Source: Salvia splendens
Taxonomy: Eukaryota; Streptophyta; Magnoliopsida; Lamiales; Lamiaceae
DNA length: 64,000 nucleotides
Reading direction: 5' to 3'
Assembly: GCF_004379255.2 (NCBI RefSeq)
Contig: NC_056044.1
Span: 5,000,001 to 5,064,000 of the forward strand
The position numbers were made by a program, and so were the translations under genes. Under the pieces are notes generated by a model, which saw only the letters and a list, made by a program, of their open reading frames with translations, did no database searches and was not told where the DNA came from. Within the stretch, counting starts at the first letter, position 1, and each line of letters starts with the position of its first letter. Of the stretch, positions 32,119 to 41,706 are shown piece by piece.

Positions 32119-33826
32119 GAGCAACCACGTCCGTGCTCTTGCCAACTAGAACGAATGTGGGCTCAGTCTCACTTTTACTCACGGCTCTTAAGCAAGAGCA
32201 CAACACTCACATTCGTGCTCTTCCGCAAGTACAAGCTCAAGAGTTCCACCATTCTATTATTCAATTTAAATAAAAACATTTCCACAAAATTAAAATACAT
32301 TAAAAATACCCGAAATAATATTACAAATTACAAAAAAAATTTAAAAATTACATAATTAAAATACTAAAAATTAAAAATTACATAATTAAACAAATAAAAA
32401 ATAAAAATTACCCCGTGGATGACTATTCATCCGGCTCTACCCCCAATGTTCTTTGGACACCCCGTATCATCGCCACATGCGATCGAAGTTGCTCGAGGGG
32501 TCATAGTTGACCTATCGGCCAAATTGAGTTGGGCCAAAATCCCCCACAACAAGTTGGTGGGGGGGTTGAGGTGGCACATAGGGAGCGGAAGCGGGGCGGA
32601 TGGAGTCGAAGCGCGACGGCGGTTGGCCACCGCCTTCTTCCTTTCTTGCGGCCGGCGTTGGGAACTGCTCAGGCCGGCGTCGGGGCTACCCAAGTTAGCT
32701 CCGGCAAGTTGGCTAGCCACATCCTCGGAGCCGGCGTCGGATAGGGATACCGACCTCAACCGTTTGGAGGAGGAGCTAGAAGAGGATGATACGCCTCCCC
32801 TATACTTCGGATGCGCCCGCGTTTCCTGCCAAATGTTAAGGTACTTGAACAGCTTGTAGTTCATGGATTGATAGGTCGCCAAGGCGGAACTGATGATGTC
32901 AATCTCGCTCCGGCCGCTCCCCGCCAACCGCTCTTCCTAGAGGTAATACCCCTAGAACTTTTGGATTTTTTTCGCTGGCTCTGTATATGGCATTGCGCAC
33001 CATACTCTCGTTGCGCTCGATTGTTTCAACCGGCCGGTTTTGATTGTACCGGCAACAGATGCGCCACCAATAATGGTAACCAGAATGGTTCGTGCCAACC
33101 TCCGGATCTTCGGAGATTGACAAGTACACTTTGAATAATTGTTCCATCTCCCCCGGAGTGTACGGGGTGCGGACACCACGAGTAGGTAGATGAGGAGTTT
33201 GAGAGGGGCCGCTCCCTCCCGCTCTAGGTACGGGTGGTTCGGGTGTCAGCCCGTATTGCCCTTCGGGGGCATCTTGGCCGTCGATCGGGTAAGGCCGGTA
33301 GGGGCCGAATATTTCGTTTCCGGACTAGGAAATGGTTGTGAACCGAACCAATCGGGGTTCCAACCGTAGGAGCCGGAGGGGTGATCGCCGGAGCCGGACA
33401 TTTTTTTGTTGTGAGTGAAAGAAAGATTGAGAATTGTAAGAATAGAAATGAGAGAATTTAGATGAGAATTGTGTAGTGTCGTGTGAATTTTTGGTGTGGA
33501 AGTGAGGATATTTATAGATGAAAATGAGTATTTTTTGGGAAAAAATTGAAAAATAAATTAAAAGTTGGTAGAAAACGGATATAATTTTTTGGGAAGTGGG
33601 AAAATATTTTTTAATTAGTTTTTTTTTAATTAAAATCTGATTTTTTTTAAAAAAAAATCAAATTGCCAACGGCATTGCCGTTGTCCAATGGACGGCTGAC
33701 ACGTGGGTTGCTCACTGGCACGGACATGCTCGATGCATCCAGCAGCGTCGTGCCAGCGGCGAGCAGCGGGTGTCGCGCCGCTGGCACGGACGGACTGACG
33801 GCTGCGCTCAACCGTTGTGGATGCTC
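32119..33826 (-). mobile_element. PIF/Harbinger-type element carrying only ORF1
   Basis: 1.7-kb element. Its ends, GAGCAACCACGTCCGTGCTCTTGCC and, inverted from the right, GAGCATCCACAACGGTTGAGC, are related to those of the element at 45865-47906. So are the subterminal GTGCTCTTCCGCAAG and GGCACGGACxTGCTCGATxCATC blocks. The flanking triplets are AT-only but not identical (AAA left, TAA right). Inside is only a broken ORF1 (next entry); no DDE transposase is present. Confidence 0.75.
32427..33402 (-). pseudogene. Harbinger ORF1 (trihelix/NAM-associated-type) pseudogene
   Basis: Read on the minus strand. Starts MSGSGDHPSGSYGWNP at 33402, shifts frame after about 40 codons, then continues TPYTPGEMEQLFKVYLSISE with HYWWRICCRYN and ERNESMVRNAIYRAS, shifts again near 32960, and ends with a NAM-associated-like tail (IWQETRAHPKYRGG, then a serine run and SKRLRS). 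This order matches the DNA-binding companion protein of plant PIF/Harbinger transposases, which is needed with the transposase for movement. At least two frameshifts make it nonfunctional. Bases 33415-33520 show the leader with CTATAAATA-like sequence as in the 45.9-kb element. Confidence 0.7.
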
Positions 33827-33927
33827 TAAAGAGTGTCTCTTTCATGCGAAGGAAGTGGAGTAATAGTTTTTGTCCTCATTTAAAATATTTTTTATTATTC
33901 TATTAAAATATACAACAATAATTACTA

Positions 33928-34168
33928 TTCCCTCCATCCAATAAAAATATGTGCACTTTCCATTTTCATTCGTCCCATAAAAATATGTACATTCAATTTT
34001 TGAAACGTTATATCAATTTAAAAATATAGATCACACTATCCACTAACACTACTTTAAGTATCATTCTCCTTATCTCTCTTACTTTATCATATTATTCTCT
34101 TTATCTCTCTTACTTTACCAATTTTGTCTTAATTCACGTATCATAGTAGTTGCCTATATTTTTATGAG
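33928..34168. mobile_element. Degenerate Stowaway-type MITE
   Basis: About 241 bases between TA dinucleotides (33926 and 34169). The left end is TTCCCTCCATCCAATAAAAA; the right end is a decayed TATATTTTTATGAG. The interior has the usual GTCCCATAAAAATATGTAC block. No coding content. Confidence 0.6.
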
Positions 34169-34543
34169 TATAAGAAATTGAAATCCTCTAGCTTGCAAAA
34201 ACCAATCCAACCCACCCAAAATTTTTTGCTGTTATAGATTAGCTGTTGTCAATAGTTACAATTGTAAGATCAATTTGAAGTTAAAATTCAAATTTGTTTG
34301 CCTACAAAGGAGATTGGGCCTTGCTTAATTTTGACAATGAGGCCTTTTAAGTGTTGGGCCTCCTTTTCAAATTTTTAGTGTTTCCCTACAAATTTTTACA
34401 TGGCATTGGATTTTGCCTTTTGCAGTAGAATGTGGATTTTAGTAAAAATGTAGGAAGTAGGAAATATGAAAATGGCTGAATTCAACTGGTTTTTCATTTT
34501 TCTAATGTATTTTCCAGTTGATGACGATTCATATTCTTTAGTC

Positions 34544-34590
34544 CTTGTACACCCAGCTGTCCCGATGGTACCTCTCGATTGAGTACTTCT
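34544..34590 (-). pseudogene. 47-base echo of UPM1 exon 1
   Basis: CTTGTACACCCAGCTGTCCC and the following bases match UPM1 exon 1 at 31657-31703 in the same orientation with four differences. Neither the flanks nor the rest of the gene are duplicated here. It is too short to be a processed gene and may have been copied during break repair or carried by a mobile element. Confidence 0.8.
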
Positions 34591-34631
34591 CTCGCATTTA
34601 GTTCCTTATTAAATTAATTATGGTAGTAGTG

Positions 34632-35376
34632 CACTAGCGGATCCAAGTGGGAACAAGAGTTGTACCCCCAAATTTCATACTAATATTAATACTATTTTTA
34701 GTAATTAGCTTGATAAATCTTTGGTGGTCGGGTGGCAACTGCCTTACTTTTTCTATCTCCTATCCCGGGTTCGATTCTATTGAGGCGCACATTCCTTGAA
34801 ATTTTATTCTCCTTTTCAATGTTTTTGTGGTATGCATTGCATTATTATAATTTTACCACTCCTTTCCAGTTATGTTATTATTAGTTAGCCTAGTACTAAA
34901 AATTTGCACTCTTATTTTTTATTTCTGTAGTCATATTTTCTTTTTTTTTGTATTGTAATTAGTTTTTTTAGTTTTGTGATTATTTGAAGTCCTATTTTCT
35001 TTTCTAGATATTAGGCTGTTTACTACTGCCTTAATGATTTTGATTTCCCATATTATGCTCTATTATTTTTTAATTGCTTTGATTTTATAATATACTCTAT
35101 TACTACTTTTTTTATCATTTTATGTGATATTATTTGTAGTAAAATTCATACTTTAAATAAAAATAATCTTACTTTTATTAAATGCTTTGAATTTTTTATA
35201 TTATACTATTATTTTTATCATTTTATATATTATTATGTTTAATACAACTTGTACCTCAAATAAAAAAAATTCTTTCTATTTTAAATTATTTTAATATTTA
35301 ATGCTATTTTATTCATATCATAATCATTTGTTGTACAACTTCGTACCCCGAACTAAAATTCCTGAATCCGCCACTG
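34632..35376. mobile_element. hAT-type nonautonomous element
   Basis: 745 bases between perfect 8-base duplications TAGTAGTG (34624-34631 and 35377-35384). Ends are CACTAGCGGATCCAAG and, inverted, CAGTGGCGGATTCAGG, followed by a further inverted match (GTTGTACCCC / GGGGTACGAAGTTGTAC). AT-rich interior, no transposase, and a SINE-like insert near its left side. Confidence 0.75.
34722..34850 (+). mobile_element. tRNA-derived SINE-like sequence inside the hAT element
   Basis: GGTCGGGTGGCAACT followed about 33 bases later by CCCGGGTTCGATTCTATTGA. The second is a near-perfect RNA polymerase III B box (34768-34778) and the first a weak A box. The segment ends in a T-rich run. Neither boundaries nor duplications were resolved. 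Confidence 0.45.
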
Positions 35377-35392
35377 TAGTAGTGGTTGTCTT

Positions 35393-35639
35393 CGCGGGTA
35401 AGACTAAAGAAGTTAGAGTGGTTGGATCGACAAAATTGTTTGAAGGTATAGCAATTGGGAACTATAAGGTGATGCGGACCTGATTCGAGGTGGTGAAAGA
35501 TGACACCTTTGCTACTATGAGAAGAGTTGACATCATCGATTTTCAATTCGTCCCTAGAACTTATAATTGTGTTGCTCACTTTATGTCTAGAAGTCGAAAC
35601 TTTGTGGGAGTAAACTTTATTCCAAAAAATATTGCATGA
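35393..35639 (+). pseudogene. RNase H-like domain fragment
   Basis: Plus-strand reading contains DFQFVPRTYNCVAHFMSRS at about 35538-35594, the F-V-P-R-x-x-N-x-V-A-H block that closes the plant RNase H-like domain of non-LTR elements and related host genes. An in-frame TGA at 35480 and the loss of the N-terminal catalytic part make it a remnant. The hAT element ends directly upstream and may have cut it. Confidence 0.35.
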
Positions 35640-36534
35640 ATTTTCGGCAAGAGATTTGAAATACAATAAATCTATTTATCAATTATAACAACAATGACTA
35701 TCATAAATTCATATATATATATATATGATTGTATTCAAATCCTTTTTCCACTATTAATCCAATCTCCTTTTTAATCTCAGCCGTGGATTTGTTGTGATCG
35801 GATGGTTAAAACATTGACATATAATTAGTTAATTTCTTAAATTTTAAACGTTTAAAGGGCATAATAGAGATTAACATTTGTAGTTAGTTATGGAATGCTC
35901 CATAATTTTAGCCGTATTATTTTATGCAGATTTCCCACTAAGTATTTGTGCAGATTTTCATATTATTTTATGCAGATTTCGTTTAATTTTTAATCTCAGC
36001 CATATTTAGCTTCGAAGGAGGCATGTTGACATATAAAAATAGAAATGAACATAATGCAGGCACATAGGCAAATAATGTAAGCACATCAACTAATAATGAA
36101 GAGCTTATACCGAGTAATGAACAAACAAATATTCGATCAAATCCTTGACAATATAAAAAAACTTTGACATGATGCATGATACATGACATATAATGAATAC
36201 AAATATACACATTAATGAACATAATCATTTACTTAATGAGCATAAGCTATTTCAACAATGACCAACGGCAATTCATGCATATATGAAAATAATTCATTAA
36301 CATATGAACGTAATGCAGAGATTATATGAGGTAATGAATAAACAAATATTCCATTTGGCTGTTGACAATTAAAAACAGAAATGAACATAATGCATGCACA
36401 TAGGCAAATAATGTAATCACATCGCCTAATAATGAACAGCTTATACCAAGTAATGAACAAACAAATATTCGATCAACTCCTTGACAATATTATAATTTAA
36501 GTTGTGCCGTGTGTCGTTGTTTGGCGAACGTTTC

Positions 36535-38075
36535 TTGTTTGCCCTAAGGGTTTGACAAGCCTAGGGGCTAGGGTGTAGTATGTTCTAAGTCTAAAAAATG
36601 TTGTCCAAATACACGAGCTGGAGTAATTCGTCTGGGGTTGCACATGCATAACGTGTGGGTATATTTTAAAACACATATACATAATGTACATATTGTGTAG
36701 TATAATGCGTAGTTTAGTTTCTGTAACGCATTGTTTGTGGTATGTAATGAACATTTATCCTTACCCGTTTAGTTTAGGTTCTATAATGAACATTGTTTGT
36801 GGTATGTAATGAACATTTATCCTAGCCCCTAGTTTAGGTTGTGCCGTAATTCGATGTTTTACCCACGTTTCTTGTTTTCCCTAAGGGGTTTAACAAGCCT
36901 AGGGGCTAGGGTGTAGTATGTTCTAAGTCTAAAAAACGTTGTCCAAATACACGAGCTGCAGTAATTCCTCGGGGTTGCACATGCATAGCGCGTAGGCATT
37001 TTTTAAAACAGATATACATAATGTACATATTATGTAGTGTAATGCGTGGTTTTAGTTTCTGTAATGCATTATTTGTGATATGTAATGAACATTTATCCAG
37101 CCCCGTTTCATTTAAGGTGTGCCGTGTTTCGATGTTTGGTGCACGTTCCTTGTTTTCCCTAAGGGTTTAACAAGCCTAGGGGCTAGGGTCTAGTACGTAC
37201 AACAGCAACCACGTGATGCATAAAACAAGATAAATAATGCATTCAAATAGCCAAATAATGTTCAGAATCAGTCAAGTAATGAACATACAAATAATGCTCT
37301 GAATGTTAACGAACAATGGATATTATTGGCTATATAATGGACCATATGTGAACTGCAATGTATACGAATAAGATGTGTCGTGTTTCGATGTTTGGCACAC
37401 GTTTCTTGTTTCCCCTTAGGGTTTAATAAGTCTAGGGGCTAGGGTATAGTACGTACACATAAATAACAACGTTTAAACTGATACAAATAATGCATCGAAT
37501 GGTTACGAATAATGGATATTATTGATTATATAATGCACCATATATGAACTGCAATGTATACAATTAAGATGTGTCGTGTTTCGATGATTGACACATGTTT
37601 CTTGTTTCCCCTAAGGGTTTAATAAGCCTAGGGGCTAGGGTATAGTACGTACTCATTAATAACAATGTTTAAACATAAACGTATAATGCACCGAATGGTA
37701 ACGAGTAATGGATATTGTGGACTATATAATGCACCATTTGTGAACTGCAATGTATACGTATAAGATGTGTCGTGTTTCGATATTTGGCACACGTTTCTTG
37801 TTTCCCCTTAGGGTTTAATAAGCCTAGGGGCTAGGGTATAGTACGTACTCATTAATAACAACGTTTAAATCGATACGAATAATGCACCGAATGGAAACGA
37901 ACTGATACGAATAATGCACCGAATGTTAACGAGTAATGGATTTTATTGACTATATAATGCACCATATTTGAACTGCAATGTATACGAATAAGATGTGGCG
38001 TGTTTCGATGTTTGCCACACGTTTCTTGTTACCCCTAATGGTTTAATAAGTGTAGGGGTTAGGGTGTAGTACGCA
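36535..38075 (+). repeat. Seven direct copies of the palindromic motif
   Basis: Cores at about 36535-36583, 36870-36920, 37147-37200, 37401-37456, 37602-37654, 37797-37850 and 38026-38075. Spacing falls from about 335 to about 200 bases. Each is preceded by GTGTCGTGTTTCGATGTTTG-like sequence and CACACGTTTCTTGTTT and followed by GTATAGTACGTAC or GTGTAGTATGTTC. The copies closest to the centre are most alike the intronic element. Confidence 0.85.
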
Positions 38076-38188
38076 CTCAATAATAACAACGTTTAAACTG
38101 ATACATGCACCGAATATTTGTTCGTTATTGGATTCTATAACACTGAATTACTCTAATAACTGTGCGGTTAACTCATTGAAGTACTCAT

Positions 38189-38360
38189 CAGCCCGTTGAT
38201 AGTTCGTATTTCCTACAACAATCAAAATAATGACAACTACTATCTGGTGCCTTCAGCTTCTCCATGTTATTCAAGTAAGAGCACCAAGTGTCTATAATGA
38301 CCGGGCTGACAGCTTTGAACAGTTCCAACGAAAGGAACTCACTCTGCACCGTTTGTTTTT
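38189..38360 (-). pseudogene. Possible Ulp1 (C48) peptidase-like exon remnant
   Basis: Minus-strand frame reading SEFLSLELFKAVSPVIIDTW then CSYLNNMEKLKAPDSSCHYF and DCCRKYE, ended by a stop at about 38189. The pattern V-I-D-x-W-x-x-x-L-N-x-x-E-K resembles the start of Ulp1-like peptidase regions found in some plant Mutator-like and other DNA transposons. No catalytic His/Asp/Cys triad is covered, so this is a tentative reading. Confidence 0.35.
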
Positions 38361-39352
38361 AGTTGTCCTCATACACAATTGCATCTCTGCATATCAAAAT
38401 CAAACGTAATGTAAAAAAACAGGCTACATAATGCACTATCAAATCCAAATAATGAAATAATATACCATAATGCATTCACATATTCAAATAATGTAGTCAT
38501 ATTGGCAAATAATGAAGAAATTTTAACAAGTAATGAACAAGCAGATTTTCAATGTACTCGTTCACAATCTATAACCACACCAACAACTTTAATAATGTAA
38601 TCATATAGGAAAATAATGCATTGATATACAGTTTTAATACACAGAATCTAACACTAAATACCCTTCCGCTTTTACTGTATAACACAGAATTACACATAAT
38701 TCAAGGATATATGAAAATAATGCATTCACATATGAACATAATGCAGAGATTATATGAATTAATGAATATATTAATTTTAGATTTGTTATTTGACAATATA
38801 AAACAGAAATGACCATTATTCATTCACATTTTAAAATAATGTAGACACATTGGCAAATAATGAAGAGATTTTAAAAATTAATGAACAAGCAGATTTTCAA
38901 TTTACTCTTCCGCAATCTATAACCACACCAACAACATTCATAATGTAATCATATATGTAAATAATGCATAGATATACAGTTTTAATACACAGAATGTAAC
39001 ACTAAATACCTTTCCTCTTTTACTGTATAAAACAGCATTACACATAATTCAAGGATATAGTAAAATAATGCAATCACATTTGAACATAATGCAGAGATTA
39101 TATGAATTAATGAGTATACTAATATTACATTTGTTATCTGACAATTTAAAACAGAAATGATCATAATGCATTCACATATTCAAATAATATAGTAACATTG
39201 GCAAATAATGAAGAGATTTTAACAAGTACAGAACAAGCAGATATTTTGCAAATAAAATATCAATTCGAATTGCAAAATTATGTTAAACCATGTCGGAGTA
39301 AAATCCAAAAATAAACATCAATTCGAATTGCAAATGAAAAACAAAGGCTCAC

Positions 39353-39401
39353 CCTCTTGCTGGGATTGTTGTGAATTTGTTGGTCGTCCTCTTTTTGTCA
39401 T
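39353..39401 (-). pseudogene. Possible first coding exon with AT-hook-like start
   Basis: Minus-strand ATG at 39401 gives MTKRGRPTNSQQSQQE and runs to a consensus-like donor (AGG/GTGAGC). KRGRP is an AT-hook core. Placed near the right end of the 4.3-kb element it could be the first exon of the element's own gene. No continuing exon was identified. Confidence 0.3.
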
Positions 39402-40101
39402 TTTAAGAACTGCGAAGGAATCCAACGAAACAAAGGGGAATTAGACTGTATTAACAAATACGGCCGGTCGGTGGTATGCAGTTGAATTGTGGTGTGTTAC
39501 AGGCGAAACTTGGAGAAAGGGTTGTTGCAACTCGAAAATTAAACTAGTACATACACATTCGAAAACCCTACCTCTTCTTATTGGCGAAAACGGTGATGGT
39601 GGCGGTGGAGTATTGTTCAGAACAGAACGGATGACTGAAAATCGAAGGTAACAGCGGATGAATTTAAGCTTGTATCGGCGAAAACGGTGGTGGAGGCGGC
39701 TAGGGTTTGGCTGGAATTTGAGAAGTCAAAAATGGAGAGAGAAGCTGGAGTAATTAAGGATGATGATGAATGAGGCGTGGAGTACATGGAAAGTAGTGGG
39801 TGTATCCCTCTAAAATCTCGACTCCTCGGTTTCTCCAGATTTGAGCACATATAATTACTAATTCACCCTCATAATGCACGAAATAAACTAAATAATGAAC
39901 TACGGAATGCTACTATAAGAATTAAATCTAGATCGTTCATACTCAAGATCCAACGATCCCAATAAAAACGGAACTTAAATCTAAGTGGTATATAGGATTT
40001 TAACACTACCCTATATATATATATATATAAAGAAGGGGTGTATATTGAAAATTACTCCATAACTAGGTAGCATGCACAAGAAAATTAAAAATGCTATGCT
40101 A

Positions 40102-40257
40102 CTATAATTTCAAAGGTTGAGATTTGGTAGGGAAGTGAGGAACAACAATTGGTGTAGTTGTGGAGCCATTATCAGGAACTGCTTTGTGATCAGATGAAGA
40201 AGAAATATATCCAAAGCAATTCAGAAACCCTAAACAGAAGCTATATAAATGGGACAT
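40102..40257 (-). CDS. Possible small gene (51 aa)
   Basis: Minus-strand frame starting MSHLYSFCLGFLNCFGYISS and ending PHFPTKSQPLKL. A good TATA box (TATAAATA, minus strand 40326-40319) lies 62 bases upstream of the ATG and the sequence is less AT-rich than its surroundings. The layout (hydrophobic Cys-containing start, serine/threonine/proline middle, hydrophobic-HFP-x-x-S tail) recalls small plant proteins of unknown function with a C-terminal F-P-x-x-S-x-x-S/K-x-L end, but I cannot name a family. Could be chance. Confidence 0.4.
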   Translation of the reverse strand: MSHLYSFCLGFLNCFGYISSSSDHKAVPDNGSTTTPIVVPHFPTKSQPLKL

Positions 40258-40645
40258 TTGATTTGTGGGTTATTTATGAATAAATGAGTGGCTATTAAAT
40301 GAAATGTTTTGCTCTAGCTATTTATAGGCATGAAATACTTGCATGCTAAGCAAGAATGTAGTCAATTGGTCATGTGTATCCAATTAATTAATGTTGTGCA
40401 GCGCAAGTATATTGACTTGGTGGAAGACCTAAAATTCCACTTAGTGGAAGACCTAAAATTCCACTAGTAAGTGATTGTGATCCTTTTCGTTTTAAAAAAA
40501 TAGTTTTATTTTCTCTTTAGCAATAATCCAAATATAAAATGACAACATTGGGATGATACTAGGAAATTATCCACCTCGAGAGATGATAATATTTACAAAT
40601 ATATGGAGTATATGATAATGATATTGATATGGAATCAATATTATG

Positions 40646-41093
40646 TAGGGGTGGCAAATCGTGCGTGTCGGGTCGTTATCGTGTCGACATGATAACGACA
40701 CGAACACGATAACAGCAAACACGAACACGACCCGTTAAGAAAACCTCAAACACGAACACGAACACGACACGAACCCATTAACGACACGAACCAATTCGAG
40801 TCAACACGACACGATAACAACACGTACACGAGATGACACGATAACGACTCGATAACAACACGACCTGATAACGGTTAAACCTATTAAAAATGAAAATAAT
40901 AAGAATTAATAATATTAAAATATTATTTGTTAACGGATAACACGAACACGACACGAACACGACACGAAATTTTAAATGTCCTTAACGGGTCGACCCGATA
41001 AGGACACGAACCCAATAAGCTCTGACCCAAACCCATTATTTTCGTGCCGGTTCGTGTCGTGTTATCGTGTCGTGTCAAAAATTGTCAGCCCTA
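40646..41093. mobile_element. hAT-type MITE
   Basis: 448 bases; ends TAGGGGTGGCAA / TTGTCAGCCCTA. Flanking 8-mers ATATTATG (40638-40645) and ATATTATA (41094-41101). Both ends are filled with ACACGAACACGA/TCGTGTCGTG repeats, giving long inverted subterminal regions. No transposase. Confidence 0.8.
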
Positions 41094-41101
41094 ATATTAT
41101 A

Positions 41102-41706
41102 TTTGGGGAAGTTTTTCCACGAAATAATGCCAAACCCGCTTTTATCATAAGATTAAACGTTATGAATAAAAAATGCAATAATTATGCTCTTTGTGGAAGT
41201 GAAGTAAGGAATGCTAATGGAATCCTTTCTGTTTTGACGTTTTCTATATTTTAAAATTAATTTCAGTTTGGAGAGGAATTGACGAAATCCTTTTTTCTTT
41301 TTATTTATACTAAAGGAAAATATTACTAGTAAACAATAGATTTTCTTAGAGAATCAGGCACTTGATCTTACTTGTCAAAATAAAATAAAGATTATTAATA
41401 TACATATTGTACTTGAAATATGCAACTCCAATTCTACCTAAGGCTATGGTAGGAACTAGGAAATAAAGATAATTTATAAGGAAAAGTAAAAAAGATAAAG
41501 AACAATTCTAACCCAAAGATCTCACCAAGGAAAAGTCCTACACAATGTTATTCTACTAATCTTCATGGATCCACCTGCATTTCAAGCAGATTAAGAAAGA
41601 TAAGATCCTTAAGCATTTCATTGAGCATGATCCCAAAAATGAAACAACTCATCTTAATAAACAGCATCCCTTTACCTAAATTTACATGCAAAACTAATGT
41701 GCCTTA
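41102..41706. other. Intergenic plus 3' untranslated region of the SYN gene
   Basis: AT-rich, no gene. The right part must hold the 3' end of the cohesin transcript. Confidence 0.5.

Larger units (their letters stand above)
35727..40011 (-). mobile_element. 4.3-kb (TA)n-flanked element related to the intronic foldback element
   Basis: Lies between (AT)n runs at 35711-35726 and 40012-40028. Ends: GATTGTATTCAAATCC and, inverted from the right, GGGTAGTGTTAAAATCC, resembling GGGATGTATTCATTTAC of the element at 22536. It holds seven copies, all in plus orientation, of the motif CCCTAAGGGTTTAAxAAGCC then TAGGGGCTAGGG. Other repeats occur on both sides: AATAATGTAAGCACATC ... GAACAAACAAATATTCGATC twice at 36060-36480, and a 350-base block twice at about 38480-38830 and 38830-39180. 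On the minus strand there are remnants of coding exons. It looks like a larger, decayed, possibly once gene-carrying relative of the foldback element. Confidence 0.65.

Noticed and set aside
32427..32859. Plus-strand open frames over the Harbinger ORF1
   Set aside because: Shadows of the minus-strand gene: the minus strand carries the recognisable blocks.
39617..39850. 77-codon minus-strand open frame near the right end of the 4.3-kb element
   Set aside because: Ser/Thr-rich, no recognised motif, no supported splice context; probably the element's leader.
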